This document shows positions 11,366 to 13,826 of a DNA stretch of 13,826 nt, one piece after another. Source of the stretch: an uncultured Veillonellaceae bacterium (GTDB lineage: Bacteria; Bacillota; Negativicutes; Veillonellales; Dialisteraceae); assembly GCA_958348245.1 (NCBI GenBank), contig CATVYJ010000015.1, positions 1-13,826 of the forward strand, written 5' to 3'. A model generated the notes under the pieces. That model had not been told where the DNA came from, did not search any database, and saw only the letters and a list, made by a program, of their open reading frames with translations. Position 1 is the stretch's first letter, and each line of letters begins with the position of its first letter. The translations under genes were made by a program, and so were the position numbers.

Positions 11366-12985
11366 TCACGCGCCGAAGAGATCCAGCAGCTGGGCGAGCG
11401 ATTTTTTGCCGAAGTGCACGTCCTCGCCGTTCACGATGAGGCAGGGCACGCTCATGATATGGTATTTGTCCTTCATCGCCGGATAGTACTGGAAATCATA
11501 TACATCCACGGTGACGTTCGGATTCGCCGCGGCGATGCGCTCCGCCGCCGCCACGAGGTCCGGGCACATGGTGCACGACAGCGACACGGCGATCTGGAGA
11601 TGGATGGGCCGGTCGATGGCCGCAATGCGCCGGGCGTTCTCCGCGCCCACATCCTGGCCCGGGCCCGCCGCGTTGTACATGGCGAGCACGAAGGAATTGA
11701 ACTCGTGGCCGCCGGGCACACCGTGGAAGCGCAGGCCCAGATCCGTCCCGTCCGCGGCGAGGATCGCGATGGTGTGCTTGTCCTCTTCGCCCGACGCGGG
11801 CACAAACTCCGCGGAAATTTTATCCGAGAGCGACGCCAGCTCCGTCACGAGCTTCCGGTCCTCCGCAGACGCGCGACTGCCGTCCTCGTACAGGCGGAGC
11901 ACGATGGCCCGCTCGAACCGCGCCAGTACCGGCGCGAGCGCCTGCCGGAGCGCATCGTCGAGGAAAGCCCCCGCTTCCGCTTTCGGCGCGGCCGGCGTCT
12001 CCGCCTTCGGCGCTTCCTTCTTCACAAACTCCCGGGCGAGGCCGAGCTTCCTGTACTGCCCGCCGAGATACTTCTCCAGCGACGTCGCCGCGATGGCCCC
12101 GTCCGATACGGCGGTCACCACCTGCCGGAGATTCTTCACGCAGATATCCCCCGCGGCGTATACGCCGTCGATATTCGTCTTCTGGTCACGGTCCGTCACG
12201 ATGTAGCCCTGCGGATTCAGCTCCACCTTATCCTTGACGAGACCGTTCTCCGGAGCGTAGCCCGCGAAGACAAAGACGCCGAAATTGTCGCCCTCGGGCG
12301 CGCGGTACGTCGTCTCTTCGCCGGTCTTCCGGTCGCGCACCGTCACGGCCCGCACGGCGCTGTCCCCTTCGACCCGGGCCACTTCCGTGTGGTAGTGGAT
12401 CTCGATCTTCGGATGAGACTTCACTTCCTCCACCACCGGCGCGTGGATGGAAAAATCCTCCCCGCGGACGAGCATGACGACCTTTTTGCCGTAGCGCGTG
12501 AGGAAGAGACCCTCCTCCACCGCCGCGAAGCCACCGCCCACGACGAAAATCGTCTTATCCGTGAAAAATTCGCCGTCGCAGGTCGCGCAGTACGCCACGC
12601 CGTGCCCGCGGAACGTCTCCTCGCCCGCGAAGCCCGCCAGACGGGGATGCGCCCCCGCCGCATACACCAGCCCCAGGCCGCGGATATCGCCGCAGTCCGT
12701 GTGGACCACCTTGTAATCGCCGTCCAGGTCGAGACCCGTCACTTCCGCAATTTTGAACTCCGCACCGAAATTTTCCGCCTGCCGGTGCATCGCTTCCGTC
12801 AATTGTACGCCGTCCGTCTTCGGGATGCCCGGATAATTCACCACCTCGTTCGTGATGGTGATCTGGCCGCCGATCTTCTCCTTCTCCACGACCAGCACCC
12901 GGAACTGCGCCCTCGACAGATAAATAGCGGCGGACAGCCCCGCAGGACCTCCGCCGACTATTACGGCATCATAGAAATCTCTCAT
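11366..12985 (-). CDS. AhpF-like peroxiredoxin reductase with swapped domain order
   Basis: This 539-residue flavoprotein should pass electrons from NAD(P)H through FAD and two disulfides to AhpC. Residues 1-310 are a thioredoxin-reductase core: FAD site GGGPAGLSAA (11-20), redox pair Cys133-Cys136 in YCATCDG, nucleotide site VVGGGFAAVEEG (148-159) and VYAAGDI (275-281). A Lys/Ala/Pro linker follows (about 322-340). Residues 341-539 match the double thioredoxin-fold domain that in E. coli AhpF is N-terminal, including VPGGHEF (423-429) and SLSCTMCP (Cys471, Cys474). The order is thus the reverse of AhpF. The site that holds the HRR pair in NADPH-dependent TrxR reads LVRG, which hints at NADH use (inference). 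It follows ahpC by 15 nt, with GGAGGG in front of the ATG. It could also be called a TrxB-like fusion. Confidence 0.92.
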   Translation of the reverse strand: MRDFYDAVIVGGGPAGLSAAIYLSRAQFRVLVVEKEKIGGQITITNEVVNYPGIPKTDGVQLTEAMHRQAENFGAEFKIAEVTGLDLDGDYKVVHTDCGDIRGLGLVYAAGAHPRLAGFAGEETFRGHGVAYCATCDGEFFTDKTIFVVGGGFAAVEEGLFLTRYGKKVVMLVRGEDFSIHAPVVEEVKSHPKIEIHYHTEVARVEGDSAVRAVTVRDRKTGEETTYRAPEGDNFGVFVFAGYAPENGLVKDKVELNPQGYIVTDRDQKTNIDGVYAAGDICVKNLRQVVTAVSDGAIAATSLEKYLGGQYRKLGLAREFVKKEAPKAETPAAPKAEAGAFLDDALRQALAPVLARFERAIVLRLYEDGSRASAEDRKLVTELASLSDKISAEFVPASGEEDKHTIAILAADGTDLGLRFHGVPGGHEFNSFVLAMYNAAGPGQDVGAENARRIAAIDRPIHLQIAVSLSCTMCPDLVAAAERIAAANPNVTVDVYDFQYYPAMKDKYHIMSVPCLIVNGEDVHFGKKSLAQLLDLFGA

Positions 12986-13000
12986 GATGCCCTCCGATTC

Positions 13001-13564
13001 TTACAGCTTGCCCACCAGGTCGAAAGACGGCTTCAGGGTCTCTTCGCCGGGATGCCACTTCGCCGGGCAGACTTCGTCGCCGTGTTCATACACGAACTGC
13101 GCCGCCTGCACCTTGCGGAAGAGCTCGTCCGCATTGCGGCCGATGTTGCCCGCGCTCACTTCGTAGAGCACCACTTTGCCTTCCGGATTGATGACGAACG
13201 TGCCGCGCTCCGTCTGGCCCGCTTCTTCGATGTATACGTCGAGATCCTTGGACAGCACGCCCGTGGGATCGCCGATCATGGGATATTCCACCTTGCTGAT
13301 GCGGTCGGACGATTCATGCCATGCCTTATGGACGAAATGGGTGTCGCAGGACACGGAATAAATCTCGCAGCCGATCTTCTTGAAGTCCGCGTATTTTTCC
13401 TGCAGGTCCGCCAGCTCGGTCGGGCATACGAAGGTGAAATCCGCCGGATAGAAGAAGAGCACGCTCCACTGGCCCTTCAGGTTTTCCTGGGTCACTTCGA
13501 TGAATTCCCCGTTCTGATACGCCTGGACTTTGAAATCGGTGATCTGCTTGCCGTTGAGAGACAT
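13001..13564 (-). CDS. ahpC: Alkyl hydroperoxide reductase AhpC (2-Cys peroxiredoxin)
   Basis: AhpC reduces hydrogen peroxide, organic peroxides and peroxynitrite in the cytoplasm and is re-reduced by AhpF-type proteins. The 187-residue product has the peroxidatic Cys47 in FYPADFTFVCPTE, the active-site Arg121 in ERGTF and the resolving Cys166 in EVCPAKW, with the length of typical Prx1/AhpC proteins. The ATG follows GGAGG by 9 nt. It is the first gene of a two-gene operon with the AhpF-like reductase. Confidence 0.97.
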   Translation of the reverse strand: MSLNGKQITDFKVQAYQNGEFIEVTQENLKGQWSVLFFYPADFTFVCPTELADLQEKYADFKKIGCEIYSVSCDTHFVHKAWHESSDRISKVEYPMIGDPTGVLSKDLDVYIEEAGQTERGTFVINPEGKVVLYEVSAGNIGRNADELFRKVQAAQFVYEHGDEVCPAKWHPGEETLKPSFDLVGKL

Positions 13565-13585
13565 AATGCGTTCCTCCTTTTTTAC

Positions 13586-13599
13586 ACAGCGCTCGCTGT
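13586..13599 (-). other. 5'-leader hairpin before the ahpC ribosome site
   Basis: ACAGCG and CGCTGT pair around two bases. With a short bulge the stem extends into TTTAC/GTAAA. It ends just upstream of the GGAGG, so it could affect mRNA stability or ribosome access. Confidence 0.45.
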
Positions 13600-13631
13600 A
13601 AATCGATAAATATGAATTTCTCTATGTCTGT

Positions 13632-13660
13632 AGTGTATCAGATACATCGAAGCCCGTCAA
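13632..13660 (-). promoter_or_regulatory. ahpC promoter overlapped by a palindrome
   Basis: On the minus strand, -35 TTGACG (13655-13660) and -10 TACACT (13632-13637) are 17 nt apart. The palindrome TGTATCTGATACA (13634-13646) covers the -10 and part of the spacer, the classic place for a repressor. It does not match the PerR box I know (TTATAATNATTATAA), so the regulator is unknown. Confidence 0.75.
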
Positions 13661-13676
13661 TAGACAAATTTCGATG
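13645..13676. promoter_or_regulatory. Inverted repeat around the ahpC -35 box
   Basis: CATCGAA (13645-13651) and TTCGATG (13670-13676) are perfect 7-nt inverted arms spaced by 18 nt, with the -35 hexamer between them. This may be a second operator that bends or occludes the promoter. The protein is unknown. Confidence 0.45.
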
Positions 13677-13755
13677 ATGTTAAAAATTTTTTGAAGAAAT
13701 CCGGGGAAGAAGCTCTTTGCTTACGCCGCGCAACCATAGAAGCGAACGCATATAA

Positions 13756-13818
13756 TCTGTCCGTACGTGTCCGAAACATACGAATCATTCCGTTTTTGGA
13801 ATACGATTCCAGCGTCGC
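13756..13818 (-). repeat. Dispersed repeat, copy 2 (inverted mate 935-997)
   Basis: Inverted copy of 935-997, about 90 percent identical. It lies upstream of ahpC, about 190 bp from that start codon, and carries TGGAATACGATTCCA as a perfect 6-bp stem with a 3-nt loop. It may run past the window end at 13826. Confidence 0.85.
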
Positions 13819-13826
13819 TTCATTTT

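Noticed and set aside
11414..13609. 731-codon plus-strand open frame over ahpC and the AhpF-like gene
   Set aside because: It lies antisense to two strongly supported genes, is rich in Arg and His without motifs, and has no ribosome site. It arises from GC-rich codon positions of the minus-strand genes.

Overview
The window looks like a chromosomal segment of a GC-rich member of the Bacillota. Negativicutes is plausible but not proven. The reasons are the gene order of the t6A (tsaE-tsaB-rimI-tsaD) block, an EutW/EutV-like sensor kinase with an ANTAR regulator, a NiaR-like (HTH plus 3H domain) regulator, and strong AAGGAGG-type ribosome binding sites with sigma-A-like promoters. I see no plasmid, phage, transposase, CRISPR, tRNA or rRNA gene.

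Layout. (1) Positions 1 to about 1110 hold no convincing gene. They hold repeats and hairpins: an inverted repeat pair (20-54 and 724-758), a MITE-like element with 14-bp ends (777-864), a strong hairpin (900-935), and a 63-nt repeat (935-997) with a 90 percent identical inverted copy at the far end of the window (13756-13818). (2) A minus-strand pair, a pyridoxal-kinase-like gene and a TIGR04076-like small protein gene, lies between its own promoter and terminator. (3) A long minus-strand run, pncA-thiL-gpmA-tsaE-tsaB-rimI-tsaD-sensor kinase-ANTAR regulator (9343 down to 2354), is nearly all joined by start/stop overlaps. It starts at a good promoter near 9376-9405 and ends at a terminator at 2317-2352. 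(4) Divergent from it is a plus-strand multi-pass membrane protein of unknown family, with its own promoter and terminator. (5) A minus-strand NiaR-like regulator follows, preceded by an unusually AT-rich leader with an 18-nt inverted repeat. (6) Last is a minus-strand ahpC-ahpF-type peroxide defence operon. Its reductase has the AhpF domains in swapped order, and its promoter is overlapped by a palindrome.

How the genes fit together. TsaE, TsaB and TsaD are the bacterial core for threonylcarbamoyl-adenosine (t6A) on tRNA, and RimI is the acetyltransferase usually next to them. PncA (nicotinamide to nicotinate) and the NiaR-like niacin regulator suggest that NAD salvage is controlled locally, and the unknown membrane protein between them may be related. 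ThiL and the pyridoxal kinase complete cofactor pathways. The two-component pair probably acts on RNA by antitermination, because its output domain is ANTAR; its targets are not visible here. AhpC and the TrxR/AhpF-like reductase form a peroxide-reducing couple.

Long plus-strand open frames lying over the minus-strand genes are GC-driven antisense shadows and are not annotated.
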